A stretch of 64,000 nt of DNA from Tretioscincus oriximinensis (GCA_022410635.1 JAJVDF010000379.1:310001-374000), one strand, 5' to 3'; positions 22,000 to 33,661 are shown, counted from the first letter of the stretch. Translations and numbers: made by a program. Notes: generated from the letters alone by a model not told the origin.

Positions 22000-23839
22000 T
22001 ATGAAAGCCTCTTCAAGTCTTATATATATGTAATGGTGTCAATTGTTTGTTATTTCAAGTAAGTCTGCCAATGATTGCCTTTTTACGCAAATTGATCAGA
22101 AATGATTTTCATGTTCCAGTTATGGATTTTCCTCTTAAGCTGAATCAGCATGCAAGTTTAAGGTCAGGCTTCCTGGTAGTGAAGGAATGCAAACTTGATT
22201 GCCTCTACAACTCTGATAACATTGTACCTAAGTTCTGAGGTCCAGAGTACAAAATTGCTTTTTGCTGGACTGAATCCTTATTTAAGCAGAATCTGCCTTT
22301 GATACAGACTTTGCCTGCTTTCCCAGCTGAAAATAATTTATATTGCACATATAGATGGATTGCTAGGCTAATAAGAAAATACTATTGACAAGTCTGAGAA
22401 ATGCAGCTGGTATTTAGGAAGAGCAAAAGAGTTAAGCTGATTGCATTTGTACATTTGAGTGCATTTTTGCTGTTTACTGTTTGCACCCTGCTGTTAAGAA
22501 AACAGGCTGGTTGCATAGGAACACTCTGCAATCAAGATCGAAAAGGAACAAAGTGAAGTGTAGGTTCTGAATATCTCAAAAAGGTAGCGCACAATGGGGA
22601 GGGGAGCATATTTTCAGAATTTCCAAAGTACCGGCACCCTAATGAAGTTGCTGAGTGAAACAACAACAGTTTAANATGAAAGTATTAGCAGAAGGAGAAC
22701 TCCTTTCAATATTATGAACAGTAATATCTCCTGATTTCTGCACACAAGGTCACTGTTTAATGCCCACATTCAGAGGAAACAAGCAGTTCCGTAGTCCAAG
22801 AGTCCTCCCTCCAACTCCAGCCATGCTATGATTTCATTATGAAATTAACTTCCTTTAGTATATAAGGCTTTAATAAAAGGTACTAAAACACCAGTAGTCC
22901 TTGTATTAATTCATCTGCAAGCTACGGTTTGTTTTACAGTAAAAATAAACCAGGATCCTAGCCATACCCAGAAAGAATCGGGTAAGATTTGCAGACACAT
23001 TTATCCTTTATGAAGATATGAATCTGCAGTTCTCCTGAAAGAATGGTCTTTGCCATTTAAGGATGAAGTTGAAGAATAAAAGGAGAATTCGCTTCCCCAA
23101 TTTTGTATTCCATTTGTCTCAAAGTGAAGATATACTAGTGGAAAGGCAGTAAATTATAAAACAAAATGCATAAAAGAATGTTTTGCTTTTTTTCCTCGCA
23201 GAATCTGCTGAAATTTCTACTTTGACACACCTTTGAAAAATGAAGACCTCTGTCCTTTATTATTATTAGTAGTAACCCTATCTCTATTCAGAAAAAATAT
23301 TAGATTGGTGTGTAAACCCATATAAGGTTCTTTGTACTAGATCTACACCAGGGACCAGCTACTTCTAAATTTTAATCCACATTCAAACCCCATCAGAGTG
23401 AACAAATGTATCAGGAAAATAGCTAGCTAATTGCATCAGAAATTGCTTTCTGAATTATTTAATCGTAGGAGAAATTTCAGAATTATACAACATGAAAAGA
23501 AAACTGCTTGTCCCTTTTCTCACTGTAAAGATGAATTTAATATGGATTAAACATTAGGTTTATCTGGGCCTCAAAATTCTGTGTGAGCAGAGTAAATATA
23601 ACATGTCCGTTAGAAGTCATTTTTGGCTTTCATGCTTTCTGCACAGTTTTATACTTATCTTTCCATTAGTTATGATTTATTTGATACACTGCTACACCAC
23701 ATTGCAGCAGTCACTCATTTTTCCAGGTTTATAACTCCAACAAAATATACTCTTCAGATTTGAACTTATCATGTTGTATCTCAATATAGAAACTTTTCCT
23801 GAAATATTTGCCTTATATTTTATTCTAAATACAGAAGTT
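22000..23839. other. no recognised feature
   Basis: Non-coding; no repeat I can name and no exon-like frame. Confidence 0.45.
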
Positions 23840-25218
23840 GTTGGCTTCTGCAAAGGTAAATNATGCCTTACTAACTTGCTAGAATTCTTTGAGTGTGTTA
23901 ACAAACATGTAGATAAAGGGGATCCAGTTGATATTGTCTATCTAGATTTTCAGAAGGCTTTTGATAAAGTCCCTCATCAAAGGCTTCTAAAAAAGCCCCA
24001 TATTCATGATATAAGACGACAGACTTTGTCCTGGATTGGAAACTAGCTAAAACATAGAAAACAGAGGGTAGTAATAAATGGACCGTTCTCTGAGTGGAAA
24101 GAGGTAAGAAGTGGGGTATTCCAGCGGTTTGTACTGGGACCTTCACTTGTCAATATAGTCATAAACGATCTGGATGCTGAGATAAATAATGAAGTAGCCA
24201 AGTTCGCTGACGACACTAAACTGTTCAGGGTAGTGAAAATTGAAATTGATTGTAAGACACTCCAGAGTGATCTATTGAAATTGGGTGAGTGGGCATCAAA
24301 GTGGCAAGTGCACTTCAATTTAAGCAAGTGCAAGATCATGCACATTGGGGCAAAGACCCCCAACTACTCCTACAACCTGATGGGAACGAGGCTTTCTGTG
24401 ACCGAGTTAGAAAAGGATCTTGGGGTATTGGTGGACAATTTGATGAATATGTCAACCCAGTGTGCAGCAGCAGCAAAGAAGGCAAATTCTATATTGGAGA
24501 TAATTAGGAAAGGAATCGAAAACAAGTCAGGAAATGTTGTTTTGCCTCTTTATAAATCTGTGGTGAGGCCACATTTGGAATACTGTGTTCAATTCTGGTC
24601 ACCACATCTCAAGAGGGATATTGTGGAACTAGAGAATGTGCAAAGAAGTGCAACAAGAATGATCAAGGTTCTGGAGCACCGCCCTTATGAAGTCAGGCTG
24701 CAACATCTGGGCCTCTTCAGCCTCGAAAGTCAACATTTGAGAGGTGATCTGATTGAAGTGTAGAAAATCATGCATGGGATTGACAGGGTAAATAGAGAAA
24801 AAATGTTTTCTCTATCACACAACACTAGGACCAGAGGGCACTCCTTAAAATTGATGGGTAGAAAAGTGAGAACAGACAAAGGAAAGTATTTTTTCACCCA
24901 AAGGGTCATCGCCTGTGGAATTTACTTCCTGAAGAGGTAGTGGTAGCTAACAGCTTGGATAGCTTCAAGACAAGACTCGAAAGGTTTATGGACACCAAGG
25001 GTATAAATGGATGCTAGGATGGATGTCTGGATGTTGCCTCCGGGATGAAGCAACAGGCAGGGCTCCCGAAACAGCATTTGCAGGGAGTCACGAACAGGTG
25101 TATATTTTGCTTTCCTCTGTTCAGACTGCCCAGGTGCATCTGGTGGGCCTCTGTGTGAGACAGAATGCTGGACTAGATAGGCTCTGCCTGATCCAAGATG
25201 GCTCTTCTTATGTTCTTT
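23840..25218 (+). mobile_element. 5'-truncated CR1 LINE, 3' third of ORF2 plus 3' UTR
   Basis: Colinear with the minus-strand copy at 7430-5649 but without the solo LTR. The reading frame from about 23850 to 24763 has a single in-frame stop (TAG, 24044-24046) and one N. It includes 'VYLDFQKAFDKVPH' (RT motif A) and 'KFADDTKLF' (motif C, intact near 24200), then the C-terminal 'PLYKSVVRPHLEYCVQFWSP'. The PQG block is altered ('VFQRFVLGP'). 3' UTR 24764-25218 ends 'cttatgttcttta'. Younger-looking than the 5649-10125 copy. Lacks endonuclease and ORF1. Confidence 0.9.
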
Positions 25219-25334
25219 AACAAAATGTCTTTTTTTCTCTGAACTGATATGGTTTGAACGGAAGCTAAGAAGAGGGCCAGTGAACTAAGAAAAGTAATAC
25301 AGGAACAGTTGTACTTCTTAGATTCTAGCTAGGG

Positions 25335-25535
25335 TGGGAGGGGGACTCAGCATTTTAGAGACAAACAAAAGAAAGGTTTGAGTTTTTAGAGAGAAGTCTA
25401 CTTCAGATACTTTGCTCCCTAGCATCTGAAGAAGTAGTTTTGTCGCCTACCTCTCTCTTGTTCGTCTCTTAAGTTCTACAAGCTCCCTTTGTTAAATTTC
25501 TGGACTAAGACTAACATGGCTTTTTTCTGAAATCC
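25335..25535. mobile_element. Penelope-type fold-back element
   Basis: Left half has 'cattttagagacaaacaaaa', 'agaaaggtt', 'agtctacttcagata'. The right half has the inverted set 'catctgaagaagtag', 'cctacctctctcttgttcgtctctt', 'ctacaagctccctttgttaaa', then 'taagactaacatggc' and 'tctgaaat'. This is the same order as in 51948-52151. No coding sequence. Confidence 0.6.
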
Positions 25536-26077
25536 CATTAAAGTTATAGGAATGTGGTGAATTCTCAATGATTTCCCAACAACCATTCATTTTCATGGTG
25601 AATATAAGTGAAGTTGTCCTCATACATTGCATTTTTACTAGACCTCTGAAAGTATGTTACAAGTATTACATATATGTTAAATAATAAAAGAAAGAATTAC
25701 ATATTTGTGCTTATTGCCTACAAGTTTGTGACTTCTGTTATCCACTTTGAATTTTTTTGTCAACAATAAACAAATAAATCCTTGAAAATGTGTTAAAACA
25801 TGTTTATAGGCTGCATATTCATGTTTAAATACCAGACATTAAAGTAACTAAAATTATAGCCCCAATATTGAAAGCTGATCACTGCTTAAGTGGACATATT
25901 TTATACCTAGAAAGAAATGTGAATTTCCAATAGGACTATAATGTATAAACTTCTTTAAATTAACAGAATTTGTACTTTAGTGGAGCTATTTCAGCCATAT
26001 CCAGGCAAGCGGTTTAGGATGTATGATCTGTTGCTTGTCAAAAACTCTGATGTAGTAATTTTTTCATCTTTCTACAG

Positions 26078-26125
26078 GTATTAAAGCAGAGTTCCAATGA
26101 ATCTGAACCAAAGTGTATGACCGGG
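26078..26125 (+). CDS. GFRA1: putative penultimate coding exon, GDNF receptor alpha (GFRA1-like)
   Basis: A 48-nt exon candidate: acceptor 'ttttcatctttctacag' ends at 26077 and donor 'gtaaga' starts at 26126. In phase 0 it reads VLKQSSNESEPKCMTG, with an N-glycosylation sequon (NES) and one Cys. From memory, the human GFRA1 segment KLKSNVSGNTHLCISN and its GFRA2 counterpart are also 16 residues, with Leu-Lys at positions 2-3 and Cys at position 13. GFRA proteins are GPI-anchored co-receptors that present GDNF-family ligands to RET; this linker lies between the third Cys-rich domain and the anchor signal. It joins 28355-28525 in frame. Identity is low, so a paralogue cannot be excluded. Confidence 0.55.
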
Positions 26126-27520
26126 GTAAGATTTTGCATTACAGTAATTGTTTGGTCACAAAAGTTAAATGATCAATAAAAGAGCATTTTATTTCAAAAC
26201 ATTTGGAAGCATTGTTTTGGCGGACGTTTCCATTCTGCAGAATTTTGTGACGATACATTTCTCCTTCTTGCTTTTCTATTGAGTAAGTTCCTACAGCCTC
26301 AGGCTTAGACTCCTTTAATGATTGATCTGATGTCCCTGGAAAAAGAGGCTAAATTGCCTTTGCCTCTGTCTCTCACCAGAAGATGGAACAGAGATGAATG
26401 CACCATATAAGGTCAGAGGTGCCCATGGCTTCAACAACTCTCCTGGCTTGTTTATTTCATTGCAGTCTGCTGAGTTTAACCCAGACAAGCTGAAATTCCT
26501 ATGATTCAGCCATTTAGCAGCACTTTCTTATTTTTCCTATCCTGGAATATATGATAAAGAAGTCAAAGATTAATTGTACAGAGATGATGCATTTGGAATA
26601 TCTTTAAATAATATGAGCTGCTAAGGCTTATGAATGTAAGCTGATTTGATCATAGGCAAGTAGAATTGAGTACCTCTTTGAATACAGGTGACCTCCAAGG
26701 CAGCTTTGATCCAGATCAAATTGTAATTTGTTAGGATGAAAACAAAAAGTGTACCTTTGTCCCTACCCCTTTGACCTCGTGGGCGAAAAGCACATTACAC
26801 TACTGCTAAAAATTTTGCCTGCCAAATATTTACCAGTATTGATGTTCAACAATTGTCTCTAATGCAGATATAATGATTTTGTGTTTTCAATGTTTTATGC
26901 TATGCACATTGCTTTATTCATTGTTGCTAAAGATGATCTGGATGTTGCCAAAATAATGATTCACCTTCAACATCTGACAGAAGAAAGTAATTACTTTTTA
27001 ATTCTTAGGTAGTACATGATTTTTGCAGGTCACATGATAATTACCCTTAATCTAAAAAGTGTAATTAACTGATAATCTACAGGAACGTGTTATCATACGG
27101 CTCTTAGTAAAACCCCACAACATAACAGATCTGATTTTATGGCTGGCAAAATATCAATTGGAGGTAAATGAAATGACAGCTATTTGACCCATACCAGATT
27201 TACGATGCTTCTTAAATGTGGAACTTTAAGCCTTCACCCATGAGCCTGTTCTACTATTTGAGTCCCAGGGACCAGTCAGAATTTACTTTATATCCATTAC
27301 ATCTCTAATGGCTTATAAGGAAATAAAAGATCTGGAAAAGATTTTTCATTCATTTTGCAGAAATCAAATTACAGTTATGAACAAACGGAAGCTGTGTAAA
27401 TGAATGGAAATAATTTGAAAATAGCCATAGATGATGGAGAAACCCAATCTGCACTGGGTTATATCACAAAATAAGGCCTATCATCTGCTCCATTCAGGGT
27501 TGTCATAGTAGCATGCAGAT

Positions 27521-27700
27521 AGTATTTATTTGTTTTCATTTTTATATCGCCCTATATCCAAAGGCCTCAGCGTAGTTAACAATAAAAACTAAATTAACAC
27601 ATTAAAGCAATAATATCTGAAAGCAGAAAAGGGAGTGCAGTTTTTTCACTCAGATCCTACTTTCAGTAAACCCTAGCAGCATAAGGCCCAAATACAGAAT
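27521..27700 (-). mobile_element. L2-type LINE/SINE 3' tail
   Basis: Plus strand 'agtatttatttgttttcatttt', 'atatcgccctatatccaaaggcctcag', then 'taatatctgaaagcag'. The same order occurs at 36656 and 55498. On the minus strand it is the '...gggcgatataaa' end known from reptile L2-type elements, here lacking the upstream body. Confidence 0.6.
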
Positions 27701-27866
27701 GGGTTAAAGTGAAGCCCAGGCCTTTCAGAAATATAACATTAATTTTGTGTTTGCGTTTGCAAACATTCAGCAAACATACAACAGATCTGTGTTTATTGAA
27801 TAAAGTCATTCCTGGCCCCCAAAAAGATTAGTGTCGCCAGGGCACATTCAAAATAAAATTCTAAAT

Positions 27867-28074
27867 TAGGCTGACCAGATGACCCTTTTTGGAGGGGTGG
27901 GGTGAAAACCCAGTTTTGGGGTGCCTCCCGGGTTTTGCTGAGGAAAAAAAAAATCAAAAAAAGTTTTTTTTGGAAAAAAAATCTTTTTTTATTTTTTTTT
28001 TCCTCAGGAAAAACCGTGAGGCACCACAAAACCGGGTTTTCACACACTCCAAAAGGGGTTATCTGGTCAGTCTA
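27867..28074. mobile_element. palindromic TA-flanked MITE, second family, copy 1
   Basis: 208-bp fold-back unit. It starts 'taggctgaccagatgaccc' and ends with the inverse 'ggggttatctggtcagtcta'. Arms of roughly 80 bp pair imperfectly ('tggggtgcctcccgggtttt' against 'ccgtgaggcaccacaaaacc'). The centre is A- and T-runs flanked by 'gctgagga' and 'tcctcag'. The TA at each end suggests a Tc1/mariner-like target. Copy 2 is at 43430-43648. Lies within the putative last GFRA1 intron, where the transcript could form a long hairpin. Confidence 0.75.
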
Positions 28075-28354
28075 CTTGAAATGATACATTGTATAGGTAT
28101 TATTTTCTAAGATGAGTTTGGTTCTAACAGCATTCTTTAAAAGTTAAGTAGTCTTGCCTGTCTTTCACATTTAATTCACAATGGACATAATAGTAGGACT
28201 GCCCAGTGCTTCATATAGAAATAAATACTCTTCTGGACACTTCAGACTAATGATGCTACCAGTGAGAGTGGAAATACTTCTCTGTAAACCTAAGGAAATT
28301 TTTTGTTCACAGCTAGGATGATCATGGTGACCAAAGAGTTATTTTGTCTTACAG

Positions 28355-28525
28355 AATACACTTGGGAAAGACAGCCTGGCAGGAGGCTCAACCAGCCAAA
28401 TGTCGTATGAGAATTCATCTACTCTTCATCTAAGCGTCANGCCAAGCATACTCTTCATATCGATCGCATTTGCTCTCTCATTCTGCTTGTACTCACACCC
28501 ATCAGAAAATGTGTACCTGCTTTAA
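28355..28525 (+). CDS. GFRA1: putative terminal coding exon, GFRA1-like, GPI-anchor signal
   Basis: Acceptor 'attttgtcttacag' ends at 28354; 56 codons then TAA (28523-28525), phase 0 continuing from 26078-26125. It starts NTLGKDSLAGGS, has an NSS sequon, and then a hydrophobic stretch 'PSILFISIAFALSFCLY' followed by a short polar tail. From memory, human GFRA1 has GNYEKEGLGASS at the same place (shared Lys, acidic residue, Leu, Ser) and a hydrophobic GPI signal ending in a short polar tail. The segment would be cut off when the GPI anchor is added in the ER. One N lies at 28440. Low identity is expected for a linker and signal; the exon structure is the stronger argument. Confidence 0.55.
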   Translation, partial: NTLGKDSLAGGSTSQMSYENSSTLHLSVXPSILFISIAFALSFCLYSHPSENVYLL

Positions 28526-29185
28526 CAAAAGGACTTGTGTAAAGTAAAAAAGAAAGAAAAAAGGAAGTAGATTCTGTCCCCTGTACTCCTCTGTCGTTGT
28601 TCTGAAATTACAGTCTTAGGAGCTGAATTGAGGCACTTTGCTAAAAATAGTTCTGGATCATCGTCGTCATCATCTCCATCTTCATTAGATTACAATAATG
28701 ATTATTTTCTCACTTTCAAAACGAGCTCCTTGTGTTACTTAGGAGCTTTGTGAGGTACCTGATGTGGTCCTACATTCCGAACCCAGAAGNCTTTGGGACC
28801 TGCAGTGTCAATTTGCATGTAAACCATTCAGGTTTGACTCTTTTTTTCCTCTATGTTTTCATTATGATTCCTATTTTGATTCTAGTGGAGAAGGATCAGA
28901 ATTTTTATTTCATTTTGGCACAGGTAGCCACGAATTTCCCAGTGAACGACTTATTATAATAAACAGGATGTAAAATAAAACATTGTAGTAATTGTGTGGA
29001 AATCCCTGGGATTTCATTATGTGGCCAAGTTAAGGAAAGAAATATTTCCATATTGAACCCAGACTACCCTTCCCTGTTTTTAAGCAACTGATGTGAACTA
29101 TTCTGGAAATACACAAATTCACATGTGTCATGGCAGACATCTCAAGCAGACATGAGAAGCTTTGAATTCATGATTTTTAGTGGAA

Positions 29186-29186
<1 letters not shown>

Positions 29187-29228
<42 letters not shown>
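29187..29228. repeat. (ATT)n microsatellite
   Basis: About 13 uninterrupted TTA/ATT units. Confidence 0.95.
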
Positions 29229-29714
29229 TTATTTCAAACTCAGACATAATTTGAAATTTAAAGAAGAAGAAGAAGAAGAGATTGCTGACATACGATGAAT
29301 GTCTTCCTGGAGTATGACTTTGATGGAATTCCTTCATGTTTCTAGCGGAAATACAATGTTTTAGCATTCTGTTCCATGTTTATATATAAATATATTTATG
29401 GTTTTACGGTTCCTACGGTGGAACCATTGGAAGTAGTATGCCAACATAATACACGCATTTTCTTCAAACTTTCTGAAGAAGTAAGTAATGAGTGATGTTA
29501 ATCTCTCTAACACAACTTTATTTTTCTGATTATTTAGCCTTAACAAAAGGTTCAGAATTCATTTATTAACAAGATACAACCATTGTGTATATTTCAGTAA
29601 CCCAAAATTTCTTTATATTTCTGAAAGTATATTTAAAGGAATAGAAACATCATCTATACAACTGTTGATATTCTTTATTGTAATTATGCAGTTTAGTTAT
29701 TTGACTGTTGGTTG

Positions 29715-29720
29715 AATAAA
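29715..29720 (+). promoter_or_regulatory. candidate polyadenylation signal
   Basis: AATAAA in 'gttgaataaaaatgacc', 1.2 kb after the putative GFRA1 stop. Canonical hexamer, but frequent by chance in AT-rich DNA. Confidence 0.3.
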
Positions 29721-30083
29721 AATGACCTTAATTATTCTAAAGAAGTACCACTAGCAAATTATATTTACTTTTGGAAGTCGAAGAGTAAAAACTGTGTTCT
29801 TTTTTAATTCTTTGCTTCAATGTATAAAGAAGGATTGAGAACTATTATGCCTTTCCTTACTTCACTGCAAAGGCACCTTGTTCATGCCATTACACATTTG
29901 CTATACCATCTTTTTGGAGACAGATTACCAATCAACTGACATAGCCATATGCTCAGCATATCTGTTCAGTTTATCATTACAGACGTCATATCTGTTCACG
30001 GAATAAAAGGAGAGAGTGAAATAAATTAAAAGCCAACTTATACCACAGCAGATTCCATGCACTGGAACATATTCTGGAGATAC

Positions 30084-30138
30084 AATCAAGACAAAGTGTA
30101 CAAATCAAGACAAGGTTACATCAAGACAAAGTGTAAAA
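30084..30138 (+). repeat. 18-bp minisatellite, three units
   Basis: 'aatcaagacaaagtgtac', 'aaatcaagacaaggttac' and 'atcaagacaaagtgtaaa' follow one another. Confidence 0.8.
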
Positions 30139-30396
30139 TCTGCAAACATCCCAGGGCCATAACCTTTGGATATAGGAAAAATTTCCCATGGTATCATTAT
30201 AGCACAAAAAAGACTCTCAACACACATTTTCCTATTATAAAGCTAGTGACTTACCTATCTGGATCCTCTTGCTGGGAGTCAGCATCTTAAAAATGTCAAG
30301 TGCCAGGCAAGGTAAGTATTTGGTCTAATTTGTACTATTGTCAACCCCCTGCCCAACTATCCTGGCGGAGATTCATTCAAAAATATCCCTTGAACT

Positions 30397-30616
30397 AGGT
30401 ATATCCTAGGTACTAGGATGGATTTCTGGATGTTGCCTCTGGGATGGAGCAACAAACAGGACTCCTGAAATACCATTTGCAGGGAGTCACGAACAGAAGC
30501 ATATTTTGCTTTCCTCTGTTCAGACTGCCCAGGTGCATCCGGTNGGCCTCTCAGACAGAATGCTGGACTAGATGGGCTCTGGTCCGATCCAGTATGGTTC
30601 TTCTTATGTTCTTAAT
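30397..30616 (+). mobile_element. CR1 LINE 3' end fragment
   Basis: 'ggatggatttctggatgttgcc' region, 'gaaataccatttgcagggag', 'cagactgcccaggtgcatcc', 'tgctggactagatgggctc', ending 'cttcttatgttctta'. Colinear with 25008-25218; 5' truncated, one N at 30544. Confidence 0.9.
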
Positions 30617-30729
30617 ATCCCTACATAGCATGATGTTTGGGTGAACTCTGGATGCAGCCACCATCTCAGCAAGCATATGATTGCCAAAGGCTTATTGCAG
30701 CTTCTGGACTTGTGGCTAGCATGTCACAC

Positions 30730-30940
30730 TCTATCTGGTTCAGTTCAATACTCCTACATGAAGCCAGTTGGGTGACCTGAGCTAGTAACAGTTATTTGGA
30801 GTTCTTTCAGCCCTACCTCCTTTTCAAGATATCTATTGTGAAAAGAAGAAAATAAGTTTATGTAAGTCATATTGAGCCCCTTCAGGTGGAGAAAAGCAGC
30901 ATAAACACCAACCTCTACTCATCTTCCCCTTCTTACTTCT
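30730..30940 (+). mobile_element. Sauria-type SINE, 5' truncated
   Basis: 'catgaagccagttgggtgacc', 'gttctttcagccctacctcc', 'gtaagtcatattgagccccttcagg', 'gagaaaagcagcataaacacc' and a TCTTC-rich end. This is the order of the squamate Sauria SINE body and tail; the tRNA head is largely missing. Confidence 0.7.
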
Positions 30941-31433
30941 CCAGATCAATTCTGTGTAAGCCCTTCTTTGAATGAATTCACATGCCTCTATTTAAACCAG
31001 TTTATTGAAATCTTAGTCTACAAAAACTTTGCTTCCTATTAGTCTCTAAAGTGCTTTTAGACCCACCCACCCCCATGCTGGAAAAATATGTAGAAGAAAT
31101 ATTATCTGTCTGGATCTACGTTGGTTAAAAGGTTCAGTTACTCTGACTAGATGGAAGAATGTCAATCCAGCATCTTTCCTTTGCCACACTAAGATGTAAT
31201 ACTGTGGAACTGTAGCATGATTAAATACAGCACCCAGTTAGCATATTTGGGGTAGAGTACAGCAGTTTCTTTCTCCAAACATCTACATATGATATCAATA
31301 TAGAACTGGAAGGATTTACCTATCATTCTAAGATGACAGCAACAAGGCAACTATTTTAATAAATTCCACTGTAAGAGATCAATTCCAGTATAGAATATAG
31401 CAGAACACATCCTNGTGTAACAGGTGCTAATTA

Positions 31434-31520
31434 GTCCAGCAAAGGGGCTAGTAGCACTTTGAGACTAACAGGAGAAAAGTGGGTGGCATAAGCTTTTGCA
31501 GACCCGTCTACTTCTTCAGA
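31434..31520. mobile_element. Penelope-type end fragment with 9-bp target duplication
   Basis: 'gtccagcaaaggggctagta', 'gcactttgagactaacagg', 'gggtggcataagctttt', 'ccgtctacttcttcaga'. Flanked by the direct repeat 'tgctaatta' at 31425-31433 and 31521-31529. Part of the right repeat ('tgct') may belong to the element, since PLE ends read 'cagatgct'. Only 87 bp inserted. Confidence 0.7.
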
Positions 31521-31539
31521 TGCTAATTATTTATATTAA

Positions 31540-33290
31540 ATGCAAATTGTCAGCCTTCTCCAATGATAAACTTACATGATTCTATGAACAGCCCTTTCNG
31601 AACTTATTTCCCTTGGAGCTATCTATTTCAGTCTGCGTTGCCTCTGTGTGAATAGAGTGGTCAGGCTCAGAGAAATGTGTAAGCATTACAGTAGTTCTGT
31701 TCCAGGTAATTTGTTTTCCTCCCTTACCTCGACCAACAATTGAACNAAGTCATTTTTGCTTGTGCATCTTCAAAGCATTGCAATCTACAGCTGCCTTCTG
31801 GAGTTCTGAGCGCAATCTTCATAGGATCTGTAGGCTGAAAAGATTAGGTAGTGGAACCTTAATACCATGACATTTTACTATGACCAGAACACCCACATTC
31901 TCCTTGTTCTAGATCAGGAGCAGAAGTGTCATTGCCTGGACTGAAATATATAACATTAGTTCAACTGTTTTAGACCTGTGGAGTAGGATGATTGTAGAAT
32001 GGGTTAATGCTAAATCCATGCAGACAAAGCAAATTAGAGTGCTTATTCTGGGATTACAGGAAAGTATGGAAAGAGTCCATTTATTTTCCACAGAACTATT
32101 TAACTTCACATTTTTGAAAATAAGCAAAAAAAAACCATTATAGATTTAGTGATTAACATTATTAGCATTACATTGTTCAACTACAGTCCTGTTTACCTGA
32201 GAGTACAGTCACTGAATTTGATGAGACTAACTTCTAGTAAAATATAAAACAGGTGTTCATGGTTAGTTGATGGTTATAACTGATACTTAAAGATTGTATG
32301 AATCAGTTCCTAGTTCTCAGGAATCACACTTAAAAATGCCATTTTGATTTTCATTCAAGACAAACCTTTCCAAACCAATCTATTTAGTATTCTCATTTCG
32401 GCAGTTCTCAAAACAGTTTCAGTTCCATAGTCTAGATATATTTTCAGAGGGAACATGCAAGAGGACTATTAGAGATGGTAAGAGAACTTTCCTGAACAGG
32501 CTTATGTGTGTGTGTGTAATTGTGAAATTTTCTGTCTTCTTCTGCCTATTTTTTTAATAAATGCATGTGATCTGCAAATGATGCAGTCTTCTGCATAAGT
32601 ATCACAATCTATTTTAACCCATTTGTCTGCCTGCTTTCTAGGTTAGTTCTTGCTCTTTTTGAGCAAAATTTATGAGACAGGGCTGATCTGCCTTTTGAAA
32701 TTGCATTTACGCTGCTGATTTATCTTCCTCCAAAGAGAAGCATTTAAGAAACACTGTCTCAAGAAGCCAAAACAATGAGGAGAAAGTATCTCAACCCACC
32801 CAACATGGTCAGCAAACTCCTCAAAAGAATAATAAGGAAGAGTAAACAGCACTGGATCAGGCAAAGTCCCATCTAGGCTCTATGGCTGACAAACTCCTGG
32901 GGTTTCTTTTTTTTAAAAAAGAGGAGGAAAAGCTTTATTTCCCCTCTCAACAGAGAAGAAGCTAATGCCAAAGCACGCAGCCTCCAAGAAAAAATAGGGA
33001 GGGCAACCACAATGGATGGAGCAGTCTTTATCAATGCTTATAGCTTTCAAATTCCCCTCCTTCAATGCAAATATAGCAACTTTTATTTCGTTCTTTTAAC
33101 TAAAAACTACAAGTGTTGATAGGGTTACCATAAAAGAGAAGAGTTGCAGTTTTAATGAGCGTTATAAGATGCACCTGTTAAATTTTCCACCCGTAAACCA
33201 TCATTAAAGCTGCAGTTTTGCTGTTTTTTAATGGCAACACCCCATGTGTTGAGAGCTTAGGATAAATCATGGGTGGCCTTCAGAAGAAAC
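31540..33290. other. no recognised feature
   Basis: Non-coding. A short GT run at about 32504-32517. No supported gene or named repeat. Confidence 0.45.
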
Positions 33291-33299
33291 TTAAGAATG

Positions 33300-33661
33300 A
33301 CAATTGGGACAGCTTCATGGCATTACTTGCTGGAGCTTCTGGGGGGTGGGGTGAGGAGGTGCATAACATAAGCTGCTCTTATTTGTAGTGAGTGCCCTTT
33401 GCCATGCTTGGTGACTGAGAGAGTCTCCAGGAAGTATGGCATTCTTGTGCTTTGATATCATGGGGCCTTCTGCCTTCTGACTCTTCATCCCCCAATTGTC
33501 TCACTTCTCTAGGAGTAATGGCCAGTGTTGTTGACAACATTCTTTGGATGACACAAGGTCTCTTCCCTTGTTTGATGTTGGGAACTGCTTGCTGCTGTAC
33601 TCTGCTCCCAAATACCACCCCCTCACCTAAGTGCTGTTCCAGCACCTACTTTTAGCCACTA
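33300..33661. other. unidentified GC-richer segment
   Basis: More GC than the surroundings, with overlapping open frames on both strands (33379-33645 minus, 33452-33655 plus). Directly followed by a SINE tail. No domain or splice pattern recognised; may be part of an unidentified transposon. Confidence 0.3.

Larger units (their letters stand above)
26126..28354 (+). other. putative last intron of GFRA1-like gene
   Basis: 2.2-kb interval between the two exon candidates, starting GTAAGA and ending TTTTGTCTTACAG. It contains an L2-type tail (27521-27700) and a fold-back MITE (27867-28074); the rest shows no named feature. Confidence 0.5.
28526..29760 (+). other. putative 3' UTR of GFRA1-like gene
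   Basis: AT-rich, non-coding, follows the TAA directly. AATAAA signals at 28974-28979 and 29715-29720 are candidates for polyadenylation. It holds an ATT microsatellite (29187-29228) and an AAG run (29264-29279). The true end cannot be set without transcripts; human GFRA1 is known for a long 3' UTR. Confidence 0.4.

Noticed and set aside
27793..28110. Lys/Phe-rich frames on both strands
   Set aside because: They come from the A- and T-runs of the fold-back MITE.
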